Positions 1 to 5,352 of a stretch of DNA of 5,352 bases are shown piece by piece; the first letter of the stretch is position 1, and each line of letters starts with the position of its first letter. This DNA is from Candidatus Moraniibacteriota bacterium (GTDB taxonomy: Bacteria; Patescibacteriota; Minisyncoccia; Moranbacterales; GCA-2747515): positions 1 to 5,352 of the forward strand of contig JALWEZ010000034.1 in assembly GCA_027039165.1 (NCBI GenBank). Reading direction: 5' to 3'. The position numbers and the translations under genes were made by a program. The notes under the pieces are model-generated. The model was not told where the DNA came from and did no database searches. It saw only the letters and a program-made list of their open reading frames with translations.

Positions 1-605
1 GAATTTATCTTTGTATCATACACATTTCCTCCTTCGTCACTTACTGCAATTATTTCTCTGTCTCCAAAAGTTTGTTTTAAATCATCAAAATTCTCAAGTG
101 AAATAACAGGTTGAGCAAAATGAAGTCCGGCAGAACCTCTAAGTGCATTTGCGTGCCACGGACTACCCTCACTTGCAAGTAAAACTAGCGCATCTACTCC
201 CCTAGCAGCACAAGCACGGATTACAGCACCTACATTATTTAAATCTCTAGGATCCTCCAAAACTACCACAAATCCATTTTTGTTTTCTATTTTTTTGTAC
301 TCAGGTTTTTTGGCTCTAGCTATAATCCCAGTTCTTAGAGCATTTGGCGCAAGTTTCTCAAATTCCTCTTTAGAAATTTCTCTGGAGATATTTTCAAGCA
401 AATTTAATTCTTTTTTCTCCAAAAATCTAGAAGCAGTTTCTAAAGTTTTTTCTTTATCGCAAATATAAACACTATCAAGTAAAGCGCCAAATCTCGCAGC
501 ATGTTTAAAAGCGTGCATTCCTTCAATGATTACAAAATCTCCAGTACCTTTTCGTTCTATATTAAATAAATTTATATATTTTTGTGTAATTTCTGCTTTT
601 TTCAT
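1..605 (-). CDS. SpoU/TrmH-family RNA 2'-O-methyltransferase, C-terminal part missing (window edge)
   Basis: Reverse-strand frame starting with ATG at 605 and open for 201 codons to the window edge, so the stop lies outside. Residues 1 to about 105 form the variable N-terminal substrate-binding part; the SPOUT catalytic domain starts near 112 (FVVVLEDPRD). Motif 1 is clear: N124-V-G-A-V-I-R130, with R130 at the position of the catalytic arginine of the SpoU family. SPWHANALRGSAG (148-160) is also typical of the family. Motifs 2 and 3, which build the knot and bind S-adenosylmethionine, fall beyond the edge; a usual length near 260 residues leaves about 60 unseen. The enzyme should methylate a ribose 2'-OH in rRNA or tRNA in the cytoplasm. 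Which nucleotide cannot be told, so I give no symbol. It starts 9 bases after the rlmH stop without a good Shine-Dalgarno site, as the last visible gene of the operon. Confidence 0.9.
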   Translation of the reverse strand, partial: MKKAEITQKYINLFNIERKGTGDFVIIEGMHAFKHAARFGALLDSVYICDKEKTLETASRFLEKKELNLLENISREISKEEFEKLAPNALRTGIIARAKKPEYKKIENKNGFVVVLEDPRDLNNVGAVIRACAARGVDALVLLASEGSPWHANALRGSAGLHFAQPVISLENFDDLKQTFGDREIIAVSDEGGNVYDTKIN

Positions 606-614
606 ATCTATACT

Positions 615-1046
615 TTATTGTCTGTGGTATGGATGATTAGCATTTATAGTACTTGCTCTGTAAATCGCCTCAGAAAGCAAGAGCATTGCCAAATCATGAG
701 CAAAGGTGAGTTTACTAAGAGACCAAAGTAAATCTGCCTCACTTTTAACTTGCTCACTGTGACCATCTGGACCACCAATTAGAAAAGTTATTTCGCTTAC
801 TCCAGAAACTGCTTTTGTATCCAAAAACTTTGCAAGCTCTATGCTGGTAAATTCTTTACCACGCTCATCTAGTACTACAGCAAAACTTTTTTGCATAATT
901 TTAAGCATTTGCCCGGTTGCATTTTTTTCTTTGAGGTGAGTTATTTTTATCTTGTGAAACTGAGAAATACGTTTTGTATATATCAAAAACCCTTCACGTG
1001 CAAACGCTAAGCTAGGAGCGCCAACTGTTACAAAATGAATTTTCAT
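615..1046 (-). CDS. rlmH: 23S rRNA (pseudouridine1915-N3)-methyltransferase RlmH
   Basis: 143 residues, a little shorter than the usual 155 to 160. RlmH is a small SPOUT-fold enzyme that acts on assembled 70S ribosomes and uses S-adenosylmethionine to methylate N3 of the pseudouridine at position 1915 (E. coli numbering) of 23S rRNA. Supporting motifs: the start MKIHFVTVGA; the SAM-binding loop FLIGGPDGH (88-96), matching the family's IGG-x-(D/E)-G; and the C-terminal signature, with H117-D-L-A, then SEAIYRA (125-131) and the closing HPYHR (138-142), which belongs to the active site. The end of the protein is therefore intact and the shortness comes from a compact middle. The ATG begins one base after the stop of the CoA-binding gene (TAA-G-ATG), so translation is probably coupled; no Shine-Dalgarno site is visible. 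Confidence 0.95.
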   Translation of the reverse strand: MKIHFVTVGAPSLAFAREGFLIYTKRISQFHKIKITHLKEKNATGQMLKIMQKSFAVVLDERGKEFTSIELAKFLDTKAVSGVSEITFLIGGPDGHSEQVKSEADLLWSLSKLTFAHDLAMLLLSEAIYRASTINANHPYHRQ

Positions 1047-1047
1047 C

Positions 1048-1443
1048 TTAAGAGTTTTTTTGTTTTTCGTTTTCTACCATTATACAGTCCTCCATTACAA
1101 ATTCTATATCGCTATTTTCACAGATTTTTTTTAATTTAGGACTTTCACTACCTGGTTGAAACCATACTTTTTTAATGCCTTTATTTACAACTTCTTTAAG
1201 TACGTCTTGTGCAATTTGTGGAGGAATTACAAACACTACTACATCTATATCTTTTTCTATTTCATTTATAGATTTATATAATTTTTCTCCCATTACTTCT
1301 CCACCTTTTGGGTTTATGCCTAGCACATTATAACCTTCTTCTTTTAGATAAGTAAAAACTCTATTTCCAAATTTTTGTGAATTTAGAGAAACACCAATTA
1401 CAGCGTAAACGAAATCCTTATTTATAAAATTTTCAAAACTCAT
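1048..1443 (-). CDS. CoA-binding protein, YccU type (CoA_binding_2 family)
   Basis: 131 residues, about the usual length for this single-domain Rossmann-fold family. Visible hallmarks: the nucleotide-binding start YAVIGVS (13-19) followed by a conserved N-R-V stretch (27-29); GYNVLGINPKG (37-47), matching the family's GY-x-V-x-x-(V/I)-NP-K-G; the acidic D-V-V-V-F-V-I-P-P run (67-75); W94-F-Q-P-G98; and the C-terminal D119-C-I-M122. Such proteins bind coenzyme A or an acyl-CoA in the cytoplasm, but their physiological role is largely unassigned; some have been linked to CoA metabolism or protein acylation. The start overlaps the end of murJ by 11 bases and the stop lies one base before rlmH, which places it inside the operon. 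No Shine-Dalgarno site is seen, so translation probably depends on ribosomes finishing murJ. The family call is firm; a cellular role would be a guess. Confidence 0.9.
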   Translation of the reverse strand: MSFENFINKDFVYAVIGVSLNSQKFGNRVFTYLKEEGYNVLGINPKGGEVMGEKLYKSINEIEKDIDVVVFVIPPQIAQDVLKEVVNKGIKKVWFQPGSESPKLKKICENSDIEFVMEDCIMVENEKQKNS

Positions 1444-2830
1444 ATTTTTTACTTATTAAATAAATGTACGAAATATATAATAACACATTTTGTACTAATA
1501 ATCCAACGGCAAAAGAAATAGGGATAATGTAAATTCCAAAACCTTTAAAACACCAACTAATTACTATTGTAATAAGTATAGCTATTATATGTATTACAGA
1601 CGGACGAAAAGTTTTTTGAAGTGCATAGTGAGTACGTGTTAAAATATGCATAAGACTCTCAAGTGGAATGCTTATTGTGTAAATTGCAAGTAAAGTAGAA
1701 ACTCTTTGCACATCATCTGCTCCAAAAGATCCTCCACCAAAAAGAACGCTGACTATTAATTTACCCAAAAACGCTAAAACAATAGCTGAGCCACTAGTAA
1801 GTATTACAATCAAAATTGATTTTTTCTTTACTATTTCTCTAAATTTTAGCATATTTTTGGATGCTGAGAGATGAGCAAGAGTTGCAAAAGCACTAAGCGC
1901 TATAGAAATTCCTATAAGAGAAACAGGCATACTCTGGAAATTTCTTGCTATAGAATACACACTCACACTTCCCTCACTCATACTACTAGCCAAATACACA
2001 AACCACCACAAAAGAATTTGCCAAGCACCGATTTGAAAAATTTTTGGGATCATGAGTTTAAATGTTTTTTGAGTGTCGTGAGTCCATTTAAGCTTCACTT
2101 TTGGAGTACCGGCTTTTGAAATTCCTTTATAAATTCTACTTGCTAAATGCAAAAAAGCCCCAAAAACTGTACCAATTGCAACGCCTTTTATGCCAAAAAC
2201 TGGAGCCAGCACAAACACACCAAAAATTATACCCAGATTATAAAAAACTGGAGCAATTCCATAAAAAAAGAATTCTTTGGTAGCAATCAGCACTCCACCA
2301 AAAAAATTAGAAAAAGCAAAAAGTATTGGAGAAAGAAGCATTATACGTACAATAGTTATATAAAGTTCAGTATCAGATTGAGAAAAGTCTTTTATTAAAA
2401 ACCTAGTAAGCAGTGGCAAAAAAATCGCTATCAAAATCGCCAAAATTATAAGTATAGTTGATACAATAGAAAGAATATTATAAAAATATTCTCTAGCTTC
2501 TTGCTTACTTGTGTTTAACTTCTCAGAAAAAATAGCAACCAGTGCCGCAGATACACAAGTTGTCACAAACACAGCAAGCAAAATATCTGGAAGCACAAAA
2601 GAAGCATAATAAATATCAAGTTCCCTACTAACGCCAAAAGTCTGAGTTAAAACTCTATCTCTCACAAATCCAAAAACATAACTGAGTCCAGAGGTAATAG
2701 TAAGAGTTAGAGCACTGTGAAACAAAAGTTTTTTGTAATTTTTACCACTTTCCTCAAAATTTTTTCTAAATTTTAATTTTACTTCACTAACTACCTTTTT
2801 TATCATTTTTATCTTTTTGTGAATTATCAT
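1433..2830 (-). CDS. murJ: MurJ-type lipid II flippase (MOP/MviN family), short divergent form
   Basis: 465 residues (457 from the second ATG at 2806), against about 510 for E. coli MurJ. MurJ flips undecaprenyl-linked peptidoglycan precursor (lipid II) across the cytoplasmic membrane. Matching stretches: GFVRDRV (54-60), with R57 and D58 in place of the conserved RD pair; LLSPILFAFSNFFGGVL (165-181); APVFYNLGIIFG (193-204); GVAIGTVFGAF (216-226); GSVSVYSIARNFQSMPVSL (287-305). A basic stretch of about 37 residues precedes the first membrane segment. I count about twelve hydrophobic segments, the last ending near 457; the usual TM13-14 pair is missing. Several charged residues of studied MurJ proteins are absent (see findings). 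The start is uncertain: ATG 2830 overlaps mrdA by 44 bases, ATG 2806 by 20, and neither has a good Shine-Dalgarno site. The stop is TGA, and the frame closes again four codons later, so readthrough adds nothing. Another MOP transporter is possible, but the mrdA neighbour favours MurJ. Confidence 0.85.
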   Translation of the reverse strand: MIIHKKIKMIKKVVSEVKLKFRKNFEESGKNYKKLLFHSALTLTITSGLSYVFGFVRDRVLTQTFGVSRELDIYYASFVLPDILLAVFVTTCVSAALVAIFSEKLNTSKQEAREYFYNILSIVSTILIILAILIAIFLPLLTRFLIKDFSQSDTELYITIVRIMLLSPILFAFSNFFGGVLIATKEFFFYGIAPVFYNLGIIFGVFVLAPVFGIKGVAIGTVFGAFLHLASRIYKGISKAGTPKVKLKWTHDTQKTFKLMIPKIFQIGAWQILLWWFVYLASSMSEGSVSVYSIARNFQSMPVSLIGISIALSAFATLAHLSASKNMLKFREIVKKKSILIVILTSGSAIVLAFLGKLIVSVLFGGGSFGADDVQRVSTLLAIYTISIPLESLMHILTRTHYALQKTFRPSVIHIIAILITIVISWCFKGFGIYIIPISFAVGLLVQNVLLYISYIYLISKKYEF

Positions 2831-4691
2831 CTAATTTATTGTTATCAAAATACCATTTATAAATACTTTTTGCAACTGGCTCTGAAGCTGTAGAAATTTC
2901 TTTTGTCTGACCTTCTATCAGTACTAATAAAAGTAATTGAGGATTTTTGTACGGCGCAAAACTCACAAACCACGAGTGAACCTTGTCTCCTTTGCCAAAT
3001 TCTGCTGTACCAGTTTTTCCAGCTACTTTTACATTTAATTCTTTAAGCATTTGAGCAGTACCATCTGTTACAGTTTCTCGCATACCCTCTTTTGCAACTC
3101 TCAGTGCATATTTACTTAATATATTTTCTTTAACAACTTTGGGTTTAAACACTTTTTCTTTTCCATCTTGAGAAACAATTTTTTTTACAATTTGAGGTTT
3201 GTAAATTGTACCTCCATTGGCTATTGGCATTATAGAATTTATCACTTCTATGGGAGTAGCACTCATAAATCCTTGACCTATAGAGCTGTGATAAGTATCT
3301 CCTATATACCATTTTTCTCCTATATTTTTTTCTTTCCATTTTTTATTTGGATTTGTACCACTTACTTCATTTGGCAAATCAATGCCTGTTGGCTTTCCAT
3401 AACCAAACTTTGCGTACCCATCGTGCATTTTTTCTATACCAAGACCTTTTATATCTCCATAACCTCCACCAATTGTATAAAAATACACATCACTTGAAAC
3501 TGCTATTGCTCTGCGCATATCTGTGTATCCATGAACTTTCCAATCACCAAAGAAAAACTTACCATATTGAAGTCCTCCTTTACTTTCTATCTTTCTTTCT
3601 GGAGTTATAATATTGTTCTCTAGCGCAAGGGCAGCCAAAACTGGTTTTACCGTGGATCCAGGTGGATACACACCAGAAATCGCTCTATTGAAAAGTGGTT
3701 TGTCTGGGTTTTTTAGTAATTTTTTGTAATCCTCACTACTTATTCCACTAGAAAACAGATTATTATCATAACTAGGAAGACTAACCAAAGCCAAAACTGC
3801 ACCACTGTTTGGATTAATTGCAATTGCTACTGCTTTATTTGTCTTTGCTCTTTTGAATTCTTTTTCTAGAGCTTCTTTTAGATGTTTTTGTAGCTCAAAA
3901 TCAATATTTGTATAAATATCGTCCCCTGGCACTACTTTTTGCTCTTCTAAACGCTTTATAATCCTACCTCTACTATCTCTAAGAGACCTTTTGTAACCGT
4001 GAGTTCCATGTAGATAATCCTCATATTGATATTCAAGACCAGTTTTTCCAATTCTGTCTGTTAACAAATACCCTTTATCTTTTTTTTCTTTGTATTCTTT
4101 TTGTTTTATAAGTCCCTCATAACCCATTATATGAGCAAAAAGCTCAGCATCATTATAAACCCTAAGTGCATTTTTTTCAATTTGCACGTATTTTGGCATA
4201 TTTTTTGCAGTTTTGAAGTTTACTACTTCATCATGAGTCACCTTCTCTTTTAGTACTACATTTGTTTTTTTCTCAAGTGCAAGACTTATTTTTTGTTTCA
4301 CCTCATCTTCTTCCAAATTTAAAAGCTTTGCAATTTGATTTATGCTTGAATTATAGTCATCACTTACATAATTAGCAAGGACTATAGCACTATAGTTTGG
4401 CTTATTGTCAACTAATACTTCACCTCCACTTGCAAAAATTCTTCCTCTAGGAGCTACAATTGGAGTTGAATGCATAGTATTTCCACTAGCTATATTTGCA
4501 TATTTGGTATGATTTACTACAGAAATATAAAAAACTTTTATAGTCAGTAGAATTATAATAGAAGTCATAAACAACCAAAAAATATTAAACCATCTACGGT
4601 TAAAAGCATAATCACTCATTTGAGCACCTTCACTTCCAAGCGAAAGCACACTATCATCTATATCAAAACCCTTTTTTCCAGTAATTTTCAT
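2787..4691 (-). CDS. mrdA: Penicillin-binding protein 2, peptidoglycan D,D-transpeptidase
   Basis: 634 residues, close to E. coli PBP2 (633). This class B enzyme crosslinks peptidoglycan during elongation, normally with the glycosyltransferase RodA, which is not in this window. It has a cytoplasmic tail, one membrane anchor (about 35-57, preceded by R32-R33), then an outer-face pedestal domain with PRGRIF (81-86) and the PBP2 hallmark around 213-232 (RIGKTGLE, YEDYLHGTHG). The transpeptidase domain has all three active-site motifs: S346-T-V-K349 within YPPGSTVKP, S399-S-D401, and K559-T-G561. WYIGDTYHSSIGQG (461-474) favours PBP2 over PBP3/FtsI. There is no PASTA domain; the C-terminus is a charged tail rich in K, D and N. 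ATG 4691 has only an AGG three bases upstream. ATG 4619 (residue 25, giving 610 residues) has GAAGG seven bases upstream and could be the true start. It is the first gene of the operon and its end overlaps murJ. The stop is TAG. Confidence 0.96.
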   Translation of the reverse strand: MKITGKKGFDIDDSVLSLGSEGAQMSDYAFNRRWFNIFWLFMTSIIILLTIKVFYISVVNHTKYANIASGNTMHSTPIVAPRGRIFASGGEVLVDNKPNYSAIVLANYVSDDYNSSINQIAKLLNLEEDEVKQKISLALEKKTNVVLKEKVTHDEVVNFKTAKNMPKYVQIEKNALRVYNDAELFAHIMGYEGLIKQKEYKEKKDKGYLLTDRIGKTGLEYQYEDYLHGTHGYKRSLRDSRGRIIKRLEEQKVVPGDDIYTNIDFELQKHLKEALEKEFKRAKTNKAVAIAINPNSGAVLALVSLPSYDNNLFSSGISSEDYKKLLKNPDKPLFNRAISGVYPPGSTVKPVLAALALENNIITPERKIESKGGLQYGKFFFGDWKVHGYTDMRRAIAVSSDVYFYTIGGGYGDIKGLGIEKMHDGYAKFGYGKPTGIDLPNEVSGTNPNKKWKEKNIGEKWYIGDTYHSSIGQGFMSATPIEVINSIMPIANGGTIYKPQIVKKIVSQDGKEKVFKPKVVKENILSKYALRVAKEGMRETVTDGTAQMLKELNVKVAGKTGTAEFGKGDKVHSWFVSFAPYKNPQLLLLVLIEGQTKEISTASEPVAKSIYKWYFDNNKLDDNSQKDKNDKKGS

Positions 4692-4727
4692 ATACCTAAA
4701 AACTAGTTAGAAAACTTAATTATTTTC

Positions 4728-4756
4728 ATAATATCAATTAAATACACTATTGTCGA
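4728..4756 (-). promoter_or_regulatory. Predicted sigma-70-type promoter of the mrdA operon
   Basis: On the minus strand, TCGACA (4756-4751, five of six matches to TTGACA) is followed by exactly 17 bases and then TATTAT (4733-4728, five of six matches to TATAAT). The start of transcription would fall near 4721, giving an untranslated leader of about 30 bases before ATG 4691, or about 100 bases before the alternative ATG 4619. The region upstream of the -35 box is very A/T-rich and is the tail of the preceding terminator. It is the best promoter match I found ahead of the five-gene run. Confidence 0.7.
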
Positions 4757-4766
4757 TAATTAAACT

Positions 4767-4804
4767 AAAAATTTAAAACCACCTAAACGTTGTTTAAGTG
4801 GCTT
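4767..4804 (-). terminator. Rho-independent terminator of the small exported-protein gene
   Basis: On the minus strand, CCACTTAAAC (4801-4792) and GTTTAGGTGG (4788-4779) pair over ten positions with one U-G wobble and a three-base loop (AAC). The stem can be extended by three weak pairs at its base. TTTT, AAA and TTTTT follow. The hairpin begins about 10 bases after the stop at 4814, where a terminator for that gene is expected. Read on the plus strand the hairpin has no T-run, so it works for leftward transcription only. Confidence 0.85.
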
Positions 4805-4813
4805 ATACAGTAA

Positions 4814-5170
4814 TTATTTTAAAATTACCATTTTTATAATTGGAAGTTTGCAATCTGCTCCAACTCTGTACGGTGTTGTGCTTGGTTCATATTCAACATC
4901 CACTCTTTCTCTGTGACTTTTTGCATATAGTAGTGCTTTAAGAATATTGCCTCTATCTCTTTTGACTAAAAAATCAAAATTCTTAAATCTGCAACTTCTC
5001 ATTAGCATTGAACTAAAACTTACATAAACTTCACTTTTGGTAGATACACCAACTTTTATAACCATAACATCGCGCATGTAAGCAGTGGTAGCATTTGCAT
5101 TAGTTGCCATCATCATAGCAACAACAGCTGTCATTGTTAATTTTTTGTAGTTTTTTAAAATTTCTAGCAT
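4814..5170 (-). CDS. Small exported protein with two cysteines, function unknown
   Basis: 118 residues; I do not recognise a named family. The N-terminus is a typical Sec signal peptide: basic start (K6, K9, K10), hydrophobic core at about 11-22, and the A25-N-A27 motif, so cleavage is expected after A27. The mature chain of about 91 residues is basic and has just two cysteines, C60 and C107, which could form a disulfide outside the cytoplasm. It alternates hydrophobic and polar residues as in beta strands (VMVIKVGV 35-42; EVYVSFSS 47-54; RVDVEYE 89-95), has one likely short helix (NILKALLYAKS 75-85), and ends in a strand (IIKMVILK). There is no lipobox or further membrane segment. The start is well supported by AAAGGA six bases upstream. 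It is a single-gene unit with its own promoter region and terminator, separate from the mrdA operon. An export role is likely; anything more specific is not shown by the sequence. Confidence 0.8.
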   Translation of the reverse strand: MLEILKNYKKLTMTAVVAMMMATNANATTAYMRDVMVIKVGVSTKSEVYVSFSSMLMRSCRFKNFDFLVKRDRGNILKALLYAKSHRERVDVEYEPSTTPYRVGADCKLPIIKMVILK

Positions 5171-5176
5171 AATTTT

Positions 5177-5182
5177 TCCTTT
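5177..5182 (-). promoter_or_regulatory. Strong Shine-Dalgarno site of the small exported-protein gene
   Basis: AAAGGA on the minus strand, six bases before ATG 5170. It fixes the start at the first methionine rather than at M13, which keeps the basic n-region of the signal peptide. It is better than the site before any annotated start in the mrdA operon. Confidence 0.75.
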
Positions 5183-5223
5183 CTTTATTTTTTTGTATGC
5201 TTTTTAGAGATTTTCCTAGGTTG

Positions 5224-5229
5224 ATTATA
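5224..5229 (-). promoter_or_regulatory. Isolated TATAAT, possible second -10 box
   Basis: A perfect TATAAT on the minus strand, 54 bases before ATG 5170. At 16 to 18 bases upstream there is no good -35 hexamer, and there is no TGn extension. It may be a secondary promoter giving a leader of roughly 47 bases, or chance in A/T-rich DNA. Confidence 0.3.
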
Positions 5230-5285
5230 ACTAATTTAAATAAAACTACTTTATCACATTTCACTCTTACCAATTATTTTGTTAC

Positions 5286-5300
5286 GTATAGTTTCTATAC
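5286..5300 (-). promoter_or_regulatory. 15-bp dyad at predicted transcription start, possible operator
   Basis: A perfect inverted repeat, GTATAG-AAA-CTATAC on the minus strand, with six-base arms and a three-base centre. It starts 6 bases after the predicted -10 box (5307-5312) and so covers the expected transcription start. Size and position fit a repressor operator, but six A/T-rich arm bases can occur by chance, and no regulator gene is visible here. Confidence 0.4.
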
Positions 5301-5306
5301 AATTCT

Positions 5307-5335
5307 AGTATATATTTTATTTGATTTGTTGTAAA
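5307..5335 (-). promoter_or_regulatory. Predicted promoter of the small exported-protein gene
   Basis: On the minus strand, TTTACA (5335-5330, five of six matches to TTGACA), a 17-base spacer, and TATACT (5312-5307, five of six matches to TATAAT). Transcription would begin near 5300, leaving an untranslated leader of about 130 bases before ATG 5170. The -35 box lies inside a direct repeat and the start point inside a dyad, so control at this promoter is plausible. Confidence 0.55.
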
Positions 5336-5345
5336 TTGTTGTAAT
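5326..5345 (-). repeat. Tandem direct repeat with 10-bp period over the -35 box
   Basis: On the plus strand TTGTTGTAA occurs at 5326-5334 and again at 5336-5344, a spacing of 10 bases, close to one helical turn; on the minus strand each copy reads TTACAACAA. One copy contains most of the predicted -35 hexamer of the small-protein promoter. Paired direct repeats of this spacing are a common binding pattern for dimeric activators such as OmpR-type response regulators. Only two copies are seen and the window ends shortly after, so more copies could lie outside. Confidence 0.5.
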
Positions 5346-5352
5346 TAAAGAT

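Noticed and set aside
280..468. A 62-codon plus-strand frame with a hydrophobic start
   Set aside because: It lies opposite the SpoU-type methyltransferase, whose frame carries conserved motifs across the same bases; the hydrophobic look comes from antisense of lysine and glutamate codons.
1433..1435. Possible use of TGA as a glycine codon, as in Gracilibacteria and Absconditabacteria
   Set aside because: TGA ends the murJ frame, the frame closes again four codons later inside the next gene, and all conserved glycines in the proteins use GGN codons. Standard code fits.
1871..2398. Open frames on the plus strand opposite murJ
   Set aside because: They lie within the murJ coding sequence, have no recognisable motifs, are rich in lysine, asparagine and histidine as expected of antisense A/T-rich frames, and have no ribosome site of note.
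3145..3610. Open frames on both strands inside mrdA
   Set aside because: They coincide with the transpeptidase domain of PBP2, whose motifs are intact, and their translations show low-complexity composition without any family signature.
5171..5300. A riboswitch or structured leader before the exported-protein gene
   Set aside because: The leader of about 130 bases is A-rich, with no convincing long stem, no conserved riboswitch core that I recognise and no terminator hairpin.
5326..5345. The 10-bp repeat as the edge of a CRISPR array or satellite
   Set aside because: Only two short copies without spacers are present; repeat and spacer lengths do not fit CRISPR.

Overview
The window is AT-rich (roughly two thirds A+T by eye) and tightly packed. 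Every gene I can support reads on the minus strand, so the biological order runs from the right edge to the left edge. The murJ frame ends in TGA, and no frame needs TGA read as an amino acid, so the standard bacterial code (table 11) fits. The short gaps, gene overlaps, weak Shine-Dalgarno sites and divergent MurJ suggest a small-genome bacterium, perhaps a member of the Candidate Phyla Radiation (Patescibacteria). That placement is inference; no marker in the window proves it.

Right part (about 5352 to 4767): a single small gene (5170..4814) encodes an exported protein of 118 residues with a Sec signal peptide and two cysteines, of unknown function. Upstream of it lie a recognisable promoter, a 10-bp-period direct repeat over the -35 box and a 15-bp dyad at the predicted transcription start. 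A Rho-independent terminator follows it directly.

Left part (about 4756 to 1): a well-formed promoter (TCGACA, 17 bp, TATTAT) leads into five genes that overlap or nearly touch: penicillin-binding protein 2 (mrdA), a MurJ-type lipid II flippase, a CoA-binding (YccU-type) protein, the 23S rRNA pseudouridine methyltransferase RlmH, and a SpoU/TrmH-family RNA 2'-O-methyltransferase cut by the left edge. The first two belong to one process: MurJ brings lipid-linked peptidoglycan precursor across the membrane, and PBP2 crosslinks the resulting strands during cell elongation. The last three are cytoplasmic; two are knotted (SPOUT) RNA methyltransferases, so the transcript joins wall growth with ribosome modification.

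Points that most deserve a second look are the MurJ, which ends after about twelve membrane segments and lacks several charged residues conserved in well-studied MurJ proteins, and the small exported protein with its structured control region. I see no mobile element, CRISPR array, tRNA or rRNA, and no gene-free stretch longer than 300 bases.
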